From NCBI GenBank assembly GCA_029259745.1, contig JAJDEO010000031.1, positions 67,001 through 131,000 on the forward strand: a DNA stretch of 64,000 nucleotides, written 5' to 3'. The notes beneath the pieces are model-generated. The model was not told where the DNA came from. It worked only from the letters and a program-made list of their open reading frames with translations, and searched no databases. The translations under genes were made by a program, and so were the position numbers. Positions 44,691 through 54,330 of the stretch are shown here, piece after piece. Source of the stretch: Planctomycetota bacterium (GTDB lineage: Bacteria > Planctomycetota > B15-G4). Each line of letters begins with the position of its first letter. The stretch's first letter is position 1.

Positions 44691-46565
44691 GTGGACGCGC
44701 AGCGGGAGACCGTGGCGCTCGACCTCGACGCGCGCCCACGACGTCGCGAGGCATGTGTTCGAGCCAAGCCAGGAGACGTCGAGCAGGGCAGGCCGCCCCA
44801 GCGACTCGCCGACTTCGACGCGCCATGCGACGTCGTCGGCAAGCCCGGTGAGGCGTGCTCCACAGCGCGCCCACCCCTGGGCGTCGGCCGACGGCAAACT
44901 GACAGGTCGCCCGAGTTCCAACTCGCGCTCATCCTTGCGCCCGACAACGGCGGCCACGGCGGGAAGTTCGTCGCCCGAACTGGCATGACCGCAGGGGTTG
45001 AGCCACGTCAGATGCTCGCCGCCCAGAACCCACCACGCGTGGGCCCAGCGGCCCGCCGCGGCGTCGACGGCCAACGCCGCCACGACCTCGACGCCGGCGA
45101 GCGTCGGCGCCCGCAGCGCACGCCGCCGTCGCTGAGTTCCGCCGAGCACGTGATCGATGTTCTCCGTCCACCAACCCGGACTCCAGCGCGCCGGAGCCCC
45201 GTGATGCAGCTGCTGGGGAACGCCGCGCGCGACGACGAGCGTGCGCGCGCCGTCGACGGCCACGACCGGCCGATGAGCCGCCTCGACGAGACCGTAGAGC
45301 CGCCCTTCGCGCTCGAAGATCGGCGTCGAGCCCGCGAGAGCCGGCTGGGCTCGCAGCGCCGCGACCGAGACGCGCGTGCCGGCTTGCGTGCGCACGACTC
45401 CGTCGGCCGACCGCAGGTGAAACGCGCGCCAGCCGGCATAGCGCAGGTCGACGGCGTCGGCACGGAACGACTGCACGGGCTGCCCGCGCGTCGCGATCAA
45501 GGCCGTCCCACGCGCCTCGTGCCGAGCGAGCAGCCCGGCGTCCTCATCATGGAGCGAGGCCGGCCGTGCCGCCGCGATCGGTGTCCTGCCATCTGCCTGC
45601 CAGCGACGCAACGCCCAGGCGGCAACGCCGGCGAAGTAGGCGTTGTAGACCGTCAGGTGCATGTACGGATCCCAGCCGCCCGACGCGCCAGACGCTCCGC
45701 TGGGCGTCAGCGCGAGCAGCCCGTCGGCGCGACGACCTGACTCGAGACGCGCCGTGGTCGCCGCCAGAGCAGCGCTGCAGACCGCGTGGTCGGATGTCTT
45801 TCGACCCATGGCATCGACGAAGACCGCGACGGCGCAGGCGTCGCCGAACAGTGCCGACGTCGAGCGACCGAAGCCACCGAGGCGTCCGCTGTCACTGAAC
45901 GCCAGGAGCCAGCGCCGCATGCATGCGAGCTGCCGCGCGCGCTCCGGCGTCGGATGGGCACGCTGGACCAGCGCGGCGAGCAACGTCGCCTTCGCGTGGT
46001 AGGCGATCGGCGTCGACCCACGCCACGGATGCGGAGCTGAGCCACCCGGAACGGGGTCGTCGCCAGGAGCTGTCGGACCGTCGACGAACGCCCCCGCCGG
46101 CGTTGTCCAGTGCGCCAGCAGATCGTCGAAGCGCTCGGGCGATGCGCCTTCCAGCACTCGGCATGCGGCCGTGAGCAGGCGCCAGTTGTTCGACGGATCG
46201 TCGTCGCGCAGCGGGCACTTGTCCCGCCAACGCACCCAGGTCGCGGTGTCGGCGAGGTCGGGCAGCACGTCGTGCAGACACGCCAGCGCGAGACGATTGA
46301 ACGGAAAGTGCCCGCGCGGCGCACCGCCACACCACGCCTCGACGAGCTCGCGCGCGCGCGGCGCATCGTGCTCGCCGTTGCGTACGGCCAGGGCGAGCGC
46401 GAGAAACGTCGACGCGTAGTGATCACTCGGCGTCGGGCACGTTTCGTCCGCCAGCACGCCGCCCTCGACGCGCGCCGCAAGCGCTGCCGTCGTGCGTGAC
46501 ACGAGCGACGCGAGGGACGCGCCGTCACTGCTCGTCAATGCTGCTTCGTCGACGCGACCACCCAC
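44688..46565 (-). CDS. Putative alpha/alpha-toroid enzyme (polysaccharide-lyase-like, unassigned)
   Basis: A 625-aa protein. Residues about 25-350 are rich in helices with aromatic pairs (YASTFLALALAV, NRLALACLHDVLP, YHAKATLLAALVQ, YNAYFAGVAAWALRRW), consistent with an alpha/alpha toroid as in heparinase or alginate lyase families. The rest is beta-rich, like the sheet domain that follows such toroids. I do not recognise the catalytic residues, so the fold assignment is a guess from pattern. No signal peptide is seen. The gene overlaps the end of the glycosyltransferase gene by 31 bp, and the pair is probably co-expressed in surface-sugar work. A 17-bp duplication covers its stop codon. Confidence 0.55.
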   Translation of the reverse strand: MGGRVDEAALTSSDGASLASLVSRTTAALAARVEGGVLADETCPTPSDHYASTFLALALAVRNGEHDAPRARELVEAWCGGAPRGHFPFNRLALACLHDVLPDLADTATWVRWRDKCPLRDDDPSNNWRLLTAACRVLEGASPERFDDLLAHWTTPAGAFVDGPTAPGDDPVPGGSAPHPWRGSTPIAYHAKATLLAALVQRAHPTPERARQLACMRRWLLAFSDSGRLGGFGRSTSALFGDACAVAVFVDAMGRKTSDHAVCSAALAATTARLESGRRADGLLALTPSGASGASGGWDPYMHLTVYNAYFAGVAAWALRRWQADGRTPIAAARPASLHDEDAGLLARHEARGTALIATRGQPVQSFRADAVDLRYAGWRAFHLRSADGVVRTQAGTRVSVAALRAQPALAGSTPIFEREGRLYGLVEAAHRPVVAVDGARTLVVARGVPQQLHHGAPARWSPGWWTENIDHVLGGTQRRRRALRAPTLAGVEVVAALAVDAAAGRWAHAWWVLGGEHLTWLNPCGHASSGDELPAVAAVVGRKDERELELGRPVSLPSADAQGWARCGARLTGLADDVAWRVEVGESLGRPALLDVSWLGSNTCLATSWARVEVERHGLPLRVH

Positions 46566-47845
46566 TCGAAGATCCCATACAGCTGACGCGTCAGCGACCG
46601 GCCGTCGTAGCGTCCGATCGCTGCGGGCCGAGGTTTGACCTCGAGCGTCCCGTCACACAGCGACGTCAGTGTCGCCTCGAGGCCTTGGACGATCCCGTTG
46701 AGACTGTCGTCCTCGATGAGCACACCGAGTCCGCTCGATTCGAGCACATCCCAGGCATCGCCGCGCGGCAGCACCGAGATGATCGGACGCTCCACGAGCA
46801 GGTAGTCGTAGACCTTGCTCGGAATCCAGTGCCAGCCGTTCGGTGGGACGACGTAGAGCAGCGCGTCGGCGGCGGCCATCAGCGCGGGCAGCTCATGCGA
46901 CGGGCAGCGCCCGTGCAGCTCGATCGCGCCCTTGGCCTCGAGCTCTGCTGCGATCTCGGCAACGCCGGGGTCCATGGTTCCGACGAACGTCAGGCGCACG
47001 CGGTCGATCCAACTCGGATCACGCTCGACGAGCAACTGGTAGGCGCGCAGCGCACTCTCGCCGCCTTGATAGAGGTGGCCCGTGTAGACGATCTGCTTGC
47101 GCATGTCGTCCAGACGCGCTCGGCGCGCAACCTCGCGCCCGGCGTCCATCGCCGCGCGGCGGTTCGGATCGAAGCCGTTCGTGATCACGAAGACCTTCTG
47201 GGGGTCGAGTCCCTCGAAGCCCTCCAGCCACATCGTCTTGTTGCCCGGCGTGTTGGCGATCACGGCATCAGCCTCGCGCAACAAGCGAGCCTCCATGCGC
47301 TCCTCGATGATGCGGTGAACCGCACTCGGCCAACGCCGCTGCGGATTCCGATTCCACGGGTCGCGGAAGTCGACGACGAGGGGGACGCCGAAGCGTCGCT
47401 TCAGCGCCTGCCCGATGAGGTGCAATGAGTGTGGCGGCGAGCTGCAGAAGATGAGGTCGTATTGGTTCTTCGTGAGCAGCTCACTGCCCTTGGCGAGCGC
47501 CGCCGGATACCACGCGATCTGCCGATCGGGGATCCAGGCGAAGAGCGTCAAGAGCGTCTTGCTGACCTTGGCGAGGAACCGACTGACGAGCGACCGCGGA
47601 CGCGCGCTGAAGCGTTGGCCGACGTGCTCCATCGTCAGCCAGCCGAGCACGGGCGCCTTGTAGATCGTGACGCGCTCGGCGACCTGTTCGAGCAGCTCGG
47701 TGTTGTCGAGAGCCTCGGTCGGGTTCGCCACCGTGAGCACGTCGATGTCGACATCGCCGGGGAGGTCGCGTGCAAAGCGCGCCACGCGATGCGAGCCGGT
47801 CGAGTTCATCGGCGGGAAGTGGTAGCAGATGAACAGCACGCGCAT
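46535..47845 (-). CDS. Glycosyltransferase family 4
   Basis: A 436-aa GT-B fold enzyme starting at ATG 47845, with the nucleotide-sugar fold start MRVLFICYHFPPMNSTGSHR. Further family elements are YDLIFCSSPPHSLHLIG and DFRDPW, then VVDFRDPWNRNP and VITNGFDP in the middle, and an acceptor/donor region with YVVPPNGWHWIPSKVYDYLLVERPI, holding the conserved acidic/Pro pattern near the C-terminus. It transfers a sugar to a surface polymer or lipid carrier. Its end overlaps the toroid-like gene by 31 bp. Upstream are 464 bp without a gene, which should hold the promoter of the pair. Confidence 0.86.
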   Translation of the reverse strand: MRVLFICYHFPPMNSTGSHRVARFARDLPGDVDIDVLTVANPTEALDNTELLEQVAERVTIYKAPVLGWLTMEHVGQRFSARPRSLVSRFLAKVSKTLLTLFAWIPDRQIAWYPAALAKGSELLTKNQYDLIFCSSPPHSLHLIGQALKRRFGVPLVVDFRDPWNRNPQRRWPSAVHRIIEERMEARLLREADAVIANTPGNKTMWLEGFEGLDPQKVFVITNGFDPNRRAAMDAGREVARRARLDDMRKQIVYTGHLYQGGESALRAYQLLVERDPSWIDRVRLTFVGTMDPGVAEIAAELEAKGAIELHGRCPSHELPALMAAADALLYVVPPNGWHWIPSKVYDYLLVERPIISVLPRGDAWDVLESSGLGVLIEDDSLNGIVQGLEATLTSLCDGTLEVKPRPAAIGRYDGRSLTRQLYGIFEWVVASTKQH

Positions 47846-48309
47846 CCGCGACGCCTTTCCGTGTTCGGCAAGCGAGGCCGGGGCGTCCGTCGAGGGGGGC
47901 GCTGCGACGGTAGTGGACAACAGTTCGCTCCAACGTGACGACGGCCAGTGCGGTCCCTTCCTGGCGAACCTCATCGTCACTTGGTCGTTCAGGGCTCCTG
48001 TTGAGCCCCGCACCGTCCGCGTGCGATGAAACCAGCCGTTGTCCCCGACGCATCCTGCCACACGCCACGCACCGAACGCCTGCACTCTCCGACAACGCAT
48101 GCACAACACACGAGATCGAGAGGCGCTTGCGCGGGCACGCTCACACGCAGGACATCCCTTCTACGCGTGATATGGACAGGCCTGCATCGACCGAACCGCG
48201 GGCAGATCTTGATGCGACGTACGCCGACGCCAACCGTCCCCTCCTGAGGAGAGCACGGTCGGCGCCGCATGATCATGGACGCCTCGGCGCCTGCCACCGC
48301 GACCGGCGG
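47846..48309. other. 464-bp intergenic region, no gene seen
   Basis: It separates the GTPase stop from the glycosyltransferase start on the same strand and so should carry the glycosyltransferase promoter. I find only a short palindrome CTCCTGAGGAG (about 48243-48253) and no strong terminator or protein-like frame. Confidence 0.4.
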
Positions 48310-50403
48310 TCAGGACTCGTCGTCGTTCGTCGCCACAGCGACGTCGTCGCCGGCCTCGGCGTCGGCTTCCTCGCCCTCGACGAGCGTCGTGAGCTCCTCG
48401 GGGTCGGTGTCACCGTAGCGCTGGATGAGATCGTCGAGTTCCTGGCGCGTGGTGGCCGTCCTCGCGGTCAGCGCCGAGAGGGCGTCGTGAGCGGCCGCGA
48501 GTTCGCGAACCTGACGCCCGAGCACGTCGGCTTCACGATGGTTGGCCGTCCGGCGCTTCGCCACCGTTTCCAGGACGCCGCCCTTCACGGCCGTGACGTA
48601 CTCGTCGAGCACGCCCCCCGTGAGACGATCGAGCGCCGAGTCGAAGTATGCCGCCATGCCGCTGTCGAGCGACGCATGCAACGCCTCGAAGCCATGCTCG
48701 CCGAGCTTGCGCGCCTTGACATGGCGCGGGATCGCACGCGTGAGGTCGCCGTCATTGCCGAACACGCGCTTGCGCATCGAGGCCTGACTGCGGAACAGGA
48801 GCCAGTCGAGCAGCCCCTTGCGGACCGGGATCATCGAGGCGTCGACGCCGAGCTTCGTCGATCCCAGGCCGCGCCCCAGCTCGAGCTTCTCGGAGACACC
48901 GCGCCCGATCGCACCGAGGTCGAGGCCGAGCGTGGACAGCGCCGCGTCGGCCTGTGGCTCGAGGGTCGCCCCGGCCGTGTCGTTGCCGGCGACGGTTTGG
49001 AAGACACCTTGCGCCGTGGTGGCGAGGTCGTCGCGGCAGCGCCGAATGACGGGTTCGACGTAGTCATCCAGCAGGCTCTGAAACGACGCGTCGCCCTCGG
49101 ACCAGCGGTCGACGGCGTCGTCGAGTTCCTCGCTCGCCTCGGCCCGCAGCTTCTCGATGCGGCCCTTGGTGATCGACGTGAGGTCGTCCCCGAGACGCTC
49201 GAAGGCCGGCTTCCAGCTCACCGTCGCGAGCGTCTCGAGCGCCTCGGCCTCGCGGTCGCAGCGCTCCTTCTCGGCCTCGAGATGTGCCACCTGCGTGCCG
49301 AGTTCGCGGACCACGTCACGGTTGGTGAGCCGCGCGACGTCCGACAGCACCGATTCGGCCTGGCGCAGACTGTCGCCGAGGAAGGCCACGAGGTAGTCGG
49401 TGCTGTTCAAGTACTCCGTCAGGTCGTCGAGGAACGGCTCGAACGACGCCGCACCTTCGAGGTCGGCATCCAGGCCTTCGAGCCGACGGGACGCGGCGTT
49501 GAGAAGGTCGACGGGGTAGATCCGCAGGCGCCCATCCTCGGTGGCCTGCTTGATCGGCGCGCTCATCGACAACGTCTCGAAGGCCGACACGATGCGTGCC
49601 GGGTCGGTGTTCTCGAGACTCGGCCCGAGCTGACCGTCGGGCTGGAGGTCGCGCTTCGTCGTGTCGAGGTTCACGACGAGGAAGATGCGGCTGAAGATCT
49701 GCAGCAGCTGCTCGAACTCGTCGAAGACCTGCTCGAGGAAGAGGTTGTCGGTCTTGACGACGAACACGGCGCAGGCCGCGCTGTCGCGGAAGTCGCGCGT
49801 CATGCGGTCGTAGCCGAAACGCATGCGGCTGTAGAGACCGGGCGTGTCGACGAGGACCGCGCTCGATTCTTTGAGGTCGGGAGCCGGCAGGCGCACGTCG
49901 ACACGTCGAATCGCATTCGGCATGTGCTCGTTGGGCTCGAACTCGCCCCCCTCGCCCTCGACCTCGCGCAGACGCTTGGCGAGCTCGGTGTGCGCAAACT
50001 CCATCAGCGTGTGCATCGCGCCGACGTCCGTGAAACGCTCGCGCTCGCCGTTGTAGCGCGTGACCGTGAACTCGCGCGTCTCGCCGTGGTTCACGTAGAC
50101 CATGCACGGATAGGCCGGCAGCGCCGTCACCTCGCTGACGTACGTGGCCGCGATGCCATTCATGAGCGTGGACTTACCGCTCTTGAGGGGCCCGAAGATG
50201 AGCACGTAAGCCTGCTGCTCGGCGACCTTGTCGGCCAGCGTGCGGAGGCGATGTCGCACTTCGCGCACACCCGGGAGCACGCCACGAACGGGCAGCTCGT
50301 CGGACATGTCGTCCAACACTTCGGCGGTGGACTTGAGCGGCTCGAGGACTGGGCGGACGACCGCCTCGAACTCCTCGCAGAACTTGGAGAGCTGCGTCTT
50401 CAT
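48310..50403 (-). CDS. Dynamin-like large GTPase
   Basis: A 697-aa protein starting at ATG 50403. An N-terminal helix with coiled-coil character (about 1-65) precedes the GTPase domain, with P-loop GPLKSGKST (71-79), a switch region near EVTALPAYPC, G3 DTPG (186-189) and a probable G4 in VVNLDTTKRDL. Long helices follow (about 380-650) with a predicted coiled-coil stalk, and a hydrophobic patch is not obvious. The C-terminus is acidic. Bacterial dynamin-like proteins remodel membranes or protect them from phage and toxins; which applies here cannot be seen. It stands alone, without the second dynamin gene that many bacteria have in tandem. Confidence 0.8.
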   Translation of the reverse strand: MKTQLSKFCEEFEAVVRPVLEPLKSTAEVLDDMSDELPVRGVLPGVREVRHRLRTLADKVAEQQAYVLIFGPLKSGKSTLMNGIAATYVSEVTALPAYPCMVYVNHGETREFTVTRYNGERERFTDVGAMHTLMEFAHTELAKRLREVEGEGGEFEPNEHMPNAIRRVDVRLPAPDLKESSAVLVDTPGLYSRMRFGYDRMTRDFRDSAACAVFVVKTDNLFLEQVFDEFEQLLQIFSRIFLVVNLDTTKRDLQPDGQLGPSLENTDPARIVSAFETLSMSAPIKQATEDGRLRIYPVDLLNAASRRLEGLDADLEGAASFEPFLDDLTEYLNSTDYLVAFLGDSLRQAESVLSDVARLTNRDVVRELGTQVAHLEAEKERCDREAEALETLATVSWKPAFERLGDDLTSITKGRIEKLRAEASEELDDAVDRWSEGDASFQSLLDDYVEPVIRRCRDDLATTAQGVFQTVAGNDTAGATLEPQADAALSTLGLDLGAIGRGVSEKLELGRGLGSTKLGVDASMIPVRKGLLDWLLFRSQASMRKRVFGNDGDLTRAIPRHVKARKLGEHGFEALHASLDSGMAAYFDSALDRLTGGVLDEYVTAVKGGVLETVAKRRTANHREADVLGRQVRELAAAHDALSALTARTATTRQELDDLIQRYGDTDPEELTTLVEGEEADAEAGDDVAVATNDDES

Positions 50404-51105
50404 GACTGGAACCGGCAGAAGGGACGTGAATGTCGGCGAGCACGACGTGCCTCGGGCAGACCATGGGCGCCTTCGTGGACGCTCGGCAGCAGGCGACGCC
50501 AACCGCGGCTCGGTGTGCGCCCATCGCTCGGACCGAATGGCGGTGCATCGAGCGAAGAATCGGCGCGCACCCGTCACGCTGCCGGAGGTGGTCCAGGTCT
50601 TCGACGATACAGCCCGTCACGCGCCCTTTCGAGCGGCCAACTTCATGAACTCCGTGTGTTTGCGTCGCGGAGCCGGAGTGAGCGACTCGATCTGGGACGA
50701 TCCACGCGTGGCAACATCGCGGGTACGCGGTCGCCTGTTCGCATCGGATGGCACGACGGCTGGTGACGGTGCGTGCCGTTCGGGCGTCACGGGCATCTCC
50801 GCGTCACGGGCGACGCCGATGTCACGGCGGCTTGCAGCCTCGCGCGTGGACGACATGCCGTGGCGAACGCAACGTCACCGACGACGTCGACGATCACGGG
50901 GACGCCGATCAGCGAACGGAGGTCCCGTCCGCCTACGGCGCGCCGACGTCAAGCGGACGCCGGGCCGAAGACGCCACGATCGGGCGTGTGGCGACGATCA
51001 AGCCCCGGTGATCGTCGCGATTTCGGACCTCCAACCCCGCTGAGCCGAGGGAAGTCGAACGCCCGGTGGGTGCGCCCGAGCGGGCTCCCGTCGTATCTTG
51101 GCGCC
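50404..51105. other. 702-bp intergenic region between divergent genes, no gene seen
   Basis: It is the longest gene-free stretch. Short frames in it (for example at 50430-50648) are Arg/Ser-rich and look like random high-GC frames. I see no tRNA, no paired hairpin of note and no conserved repeat. It should contain promoters for the GTPase (-) and the amidohydrolase (+). Confidence 0.45.
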
Positions 51106-52878
51106 ATGAAGATCCCCTCGTTGATCGTCGCGCTCGTCGCGTTCGTCGCACTGAGCCCGCCTGCACATCTGCAGGACCCGCAGCCCGCCGACCTCGTCCT
51201 GCGCGGCGCCGTGGTGCATACGCTGAACCCGGCCCGACCGACCGCCGAGGCGATCGCCGTGATCGACGACCGCATCGCCTTCGTCGGCTCCTCACGCGAT
51301 GTCACGGCCTGGATCGGCGACGCGACCCGCGTCGTCGACTTCGCGTCCGAGGGCGCGGGCATGGCGATCTACCCGAGCTTCGCCGACTCGCACCTGCATC
51401 TCGTGGGTCACGGCGAGGCACTGCGGCGCGTCGACCTCGTGGGAACGACGAGCTACGACGAGGTCATCGCGCGCGTCGTTGCCCGCGCAGAAACTGAGCA
51501 ACCCAACGCGTGGATCCTCGGCCGCGGCTGGGACCAGAACGACTGGGACGACAAGACCTTCCCCCATCACGCGGCGCTCAGCGCTGCGGTGCCCGACAAC
51601 CCCGTCATCCTGCGACGCATCGATGGTCACGCGCTGCTCGCCAACCAGCGCGCGCTCGAGTTGGCACGCGCTGACGGGCCGCTCAGCTGGGAGCAAGACG
51701 GCGGGCGTATCATCACGGATGAGAACGGCGAGACCGGCGTCTTCATCGATCGCGCGATGGCGCTCGTCCAACGCGTCGCGCCGGCGACATCCGAGTCGAT
51801 GATCCGCGCGTCCGTCACGGCGGCGATCGAGGACCTCCACGCCCACGGCATCACGTCGATCCACGACGCCGGGATCAGCACGTCAGCCGTCGAACTGTAT
51901 GCCGACATGATCCGCAAGGACGCCTTCGACCTCCGCGTCCATGCCCTCCTCAGCGGCCATGACCCCACACTCAAACGCGCGCTGCGCGGCGATGACACGC
52001 CCTTCCCGACGCCCGACTACACCGGCCACGGACGTCTCGCGGTGCGCGCGATCAAGCTCTCGATCGACGGCGCCTTGGGTTCGCGCGGCGCCGCGCTGCT
52101 CGAGGACTACAGCGACGAGCCGGGCAACAACGGCCTGCTGCTCGAAACTCCCGAGTACGTCGAAGACACGGCCCGGCGCGCGCTGCGCCACGGCTTCCAG
52201 CTCTGCGTGCACGCCATCGGCGATCGCGGAAACCGCGCGGTGCTCGACGCCTTTGCGCGTGCCATGACGGACGTGCGGCTCACCGACCGAGCCGTGCCCT
52301 CGCCGCGCTTCCGCATCGAGCACGCTCAGATCCTGCACCCCGACGACGTGTCCCGCTTCGCGTCGCTGGGCATCATCCCGTCGATGCAGGCGCTGCACCT
52401 GACGTCCGACATGCCCTGGGCCGCGACGCGTGTCGGCGATCGTGTCCGCGGCGCCTACGTTTGGCGCGCGCTGCTCGACACCGGCGTGATCATCCCCGGT
52501 GGCAGTGACGCGCCCGTCGAAGTGCCGTCCGCGATCCTCGGGTTCCATGCCGCGATCACGCGCCGCAACGCCGAGGGCGAGCCGACCGGGGGCTGGTCCC
52601 CCGACCAGGCCATGACGCGCGCCGAAGCGCTCCAGCACCTCACCCTCTGGCCGGCCATCGCAGCCTTCGATGAGCACCGGCTCGGGTCGCTCGAAGTCGG
52701 CAAGCTCGCCGACATCGTCGTCACGGACGGAGACCTGATGACACTCGAGCCGCAGTGGATCCCGCGCGTCGCCGTGCGCATGACCGTCTTCGACGGACGA
52801 GTCGTGCACGAGGCCGCCGGGCCGTCGCTCGCCGCACGCCGCGCGAGCGGCGACGTCACGGCCGCCTACGAACCCTGA
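51106..52878 (+). CDS. Exported amidohydrolase of the YtcJ/Amidohydrolase-3 type
   Basis: A 590-aa protein with a signal peptide (MKIPSLIVALVAFVALSPP). The metal-dependent hydrolase motifs are FADSHLHLVGHG (HxH pair), HAIGDRGNRA, RIEHAQILHPDD and PGGSDAPVE (Asp), all placed as in the YtcJ-like group that cleaves amide or ester-type bonds in small molecules. Long length and the middle SIDGALGSRGAAL segment fit that family. The enzyme should act outside the cytoplasm. It is 13 bp from a homocysteine methyltransferase gene that overlaps a DUF5665-like gene, so the three may be co-transcribed. Confidence 0.88.
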   Translation: MKIPSLIVALVAFVALSPPAHLQDPQPADLVLRGAVVHTLNPARPTAEAIAVIDDRIAFVGSSRDVTAWIGDATRVVDFASEGAGMAIYPSFADSHLHLVGHGEALRRVDLVGTTSYDEVIARVVARAETEQPNAWILGRGWDQNDWDDKTFPHHAALSAAVPDNPVILRRIDGHALLANQRALELARADGPLSWEQDGGRIITDENGETGVFIDRAMALVQRVAPATSESMIRASVTAAIEDLHAHGITSIHDAGISTSAVELYADMIRKDAFDLRVHALLSGHDPTLKRALRGDDTPFPTPDYTGHGRLAVRAIKLSIDGALGSRGAALLEDYSDEPGNNGLLLETPEYVEDTARRALRHGFQLCVHAIGDRGNRAVLDAFARAMTDVRLTDRAVPSPRFRIEHAQILHPDDVSRFASLGIIPSMQALHLTSDMPWAATRVGDRVRGAYVWRALLDTGVIIPGGSDAPVEVPSAILGFHAAITRRNAEGEPTGGWSPDQAMTRAEALQHLTLWPAIAAFDEHRLGSLEVGKLADIVVTDGDLMTLEPQWIPRVAVRMTVFDGRVVHEAAGPSLAARRASGDVTAAYEP

Positions 52879-52891
52879 CACCGCCGCGGCG

Positions 52892-53758
52892 ATGATCACG
52901 CTGATCGACGGCCCGATGGGCTCGGAACTCGAAGCTCGCGGTGGTCGCTGCCCGGCGCCGGAGTGGACGTCGCGCCCGCTGGCCGAGCGCCCCGAGCTCG
53001 TGCGTGCGATTCACGCCGACTACGCCGCCGCCGGAGCCGACATCCACACCGCCGCGACCTTTCGCGCTCACGAGCGCTCGCTGGCCGGCACGGACCTCGT
53101 CGGGCGCTGGCACGAACTGGCGACGCGCGCCGTCGACCTCGCGCGCCTCGGCGCGTCGACCGACAGCGCCCGCGCGCCGTGCGTTGCCGGCGCGATCGCG
53201 CCGCTGATGGACTGCTATCGCCCTGACCTCACACCCGACGACGCGGCCCTCGCGCGCGAGCACGCCCAGCTCGCCGTCGCCCTCGACGAGGCCGGCTGCG
53301 ACCTGCTGCTCGTCGAGACCATGCCGACGCTGCGCGAACTCGTCGCAGCCACGGCCGCGGCCGCCGCCACGGGACTCCCCGTCTGGTCCGCGATCACGCT
53401 CGGCCCGACACTCGACTTCTTCAGTCGGGCCGAGATCATCGAGGCGCAGCGACGCGCCGCCGACGCCGGTGCCTCGGCCTTCCTGCTCAACTGCACGCCC
53501 GCGGACATCATCACGCAGCACATCGACGCGCTTGCCGACGCCGCCTCGGCGCTGCCGTTCGGTGCCTACGCCAACGCGATCTTCGCTGGCCACACGGACT
53601 GGCCCGTCGCACGTTACGTCGACGAGGCCTCGCAATGGGTCGCGCGAGGTGCGACGCTCATCGGCGGCTGCTGCGGCACCTCGCCGCTCCACATGCGCGC
53701 CCTCCGCGCCGCTTGGCCGCGCACTCCCCCCCACGCCCCCGGACCGACGTCCCGATGA
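52892..53758 (+). CDS. Homocysteine S-methyltransferase (MmuM/BHMT-type)
   Basis: A 288-aa TIM-barrel enzyme with DGPMGSELEARG at the N-terminus, then FRAHERSL, LLVETMPTLREL, and the zinc cysteines in LLNCTP and GGCCGTSP. This matches the family that moves a methyl group from S-methylmethionine, betaine or a related donor to homocysteine to give methionine. The donor is not clear from sequence. ATG 52892 is placed 13 bp after the amidohydrolase stop, and the stop overlaps the next gene by 4 nt. Confidence 0.9.
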   Translation: MITLIDGPMGSELEARGGRCPAPEWTSRPLAERPELVRAIHADYAAAGADIHTAATFRAHERSLAGTDLVGRWHELATRAVDLARLGASTDSARAPCVAGAIAPLMDCYRPDLTPDDAALAREHAQLAVALDEAGCDLLLVETMPTLRELVAATAAAAATGLPVWSAITLGPTLDFFSRAEIIEAQRRAADAGASAFLLNCTPADIITQHIDALADAASALPFGAYANAIFAGHTDWPVARYVDEASQWVARGATLIGGCCGTSPLHMRALRAAWPRTPPHAPGPTSR

Positions 53759-54324
53759 ACGACGCCTCGGCGCCACACGCGAAGCGCCCCGACGACACTC
53801 CCGAAGACGGCGCTCCCGACAGCGACGAGTCTCGCGCGACGGAGATGGCGACGGAGGAACTCGTCGAAGCGGTGGAGAAGGTTGCCGCTGCGAGCGACAC
53901 GACCGTCGCGGAGCAACTTCGCGAGCTGCACATGCTCGTCGCCACGCAGCACGCTGCCGACGTGCACGGCATGACTCAGATGCTCGGCTCGAAACGTCAC
54001 CTCCTCTTCGTCAACTTCATGACGGGCGTCGCGCGTGGTGTCGGGTTCTTTCTCGGTGCCACGTTGATCGGTGCGCTGATCATCGGCGCGGGCGCCTACT
54101 TCCTCGATGCCTCGGCTGAAGCCGTGGGACTCAAGGACGTCACGACGCGCCGGCTCGTCGGCACGCTCTACTCGAAGTTCCACGAGATCCGCTCCGTGAT
54201 CGACGATCTCGAAGAGGAAACCGAGAAGCTCGGGAGCGCCGAGAAGGCCGCCGAGAAGATCGTCGATGAAGCCGAGGCCAAGGCAGATGCTGACGTCCCC
54301 GATGACGCCGAGAAGGATCGCTGA
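53755..54324 (+). CDS. DUF5665-like small membrane protein
   Basis: A 189-aa protein coupled to the methyltransferase gene by ATGA. An acidic N-terminus is followed by a helix and then NFMTGVARGVGFFLGATLIGALIIGAGAY (residues about 85-113), a Gly-rich segment typical of the DUF5665 group, which anchors in the membrane. The C-terminal 70 residues form a charged coiled-coil (EEETEKLGSAEKAAEKIVDEAEAK). The function is unknown. Confidence 0.7.
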   Translation: MNDASAPHAKRPDDTPEDGAPDSDESRATEMATEELVEAVEKVAAASDTTVAEQLRELHMLVATQHAADVHGMTQMLGSKRHLLFVNFMTGVARGVGFFLGATLIGALIIGAGAYFLDASAEAVGLKDVTTRRLVGTLYSKFHEIRSVIDDLEEETEKLGSAEKAAEKIVDEAEAKADADVPDDAEKDR

Positions 54325-54330
54325 GCTACT

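Noticed and set aside
50430-50648. 72-codon frame in the largest intergenic region
   Set aside because: Low-complexity Arg/Ser composition with no ribosome site; not supported as a gene.
47935-50766. 943-codon open frame on the plus strand
   Set aside because: It is antisense to the dynamin-like gene, which has clear GTPase motifs.
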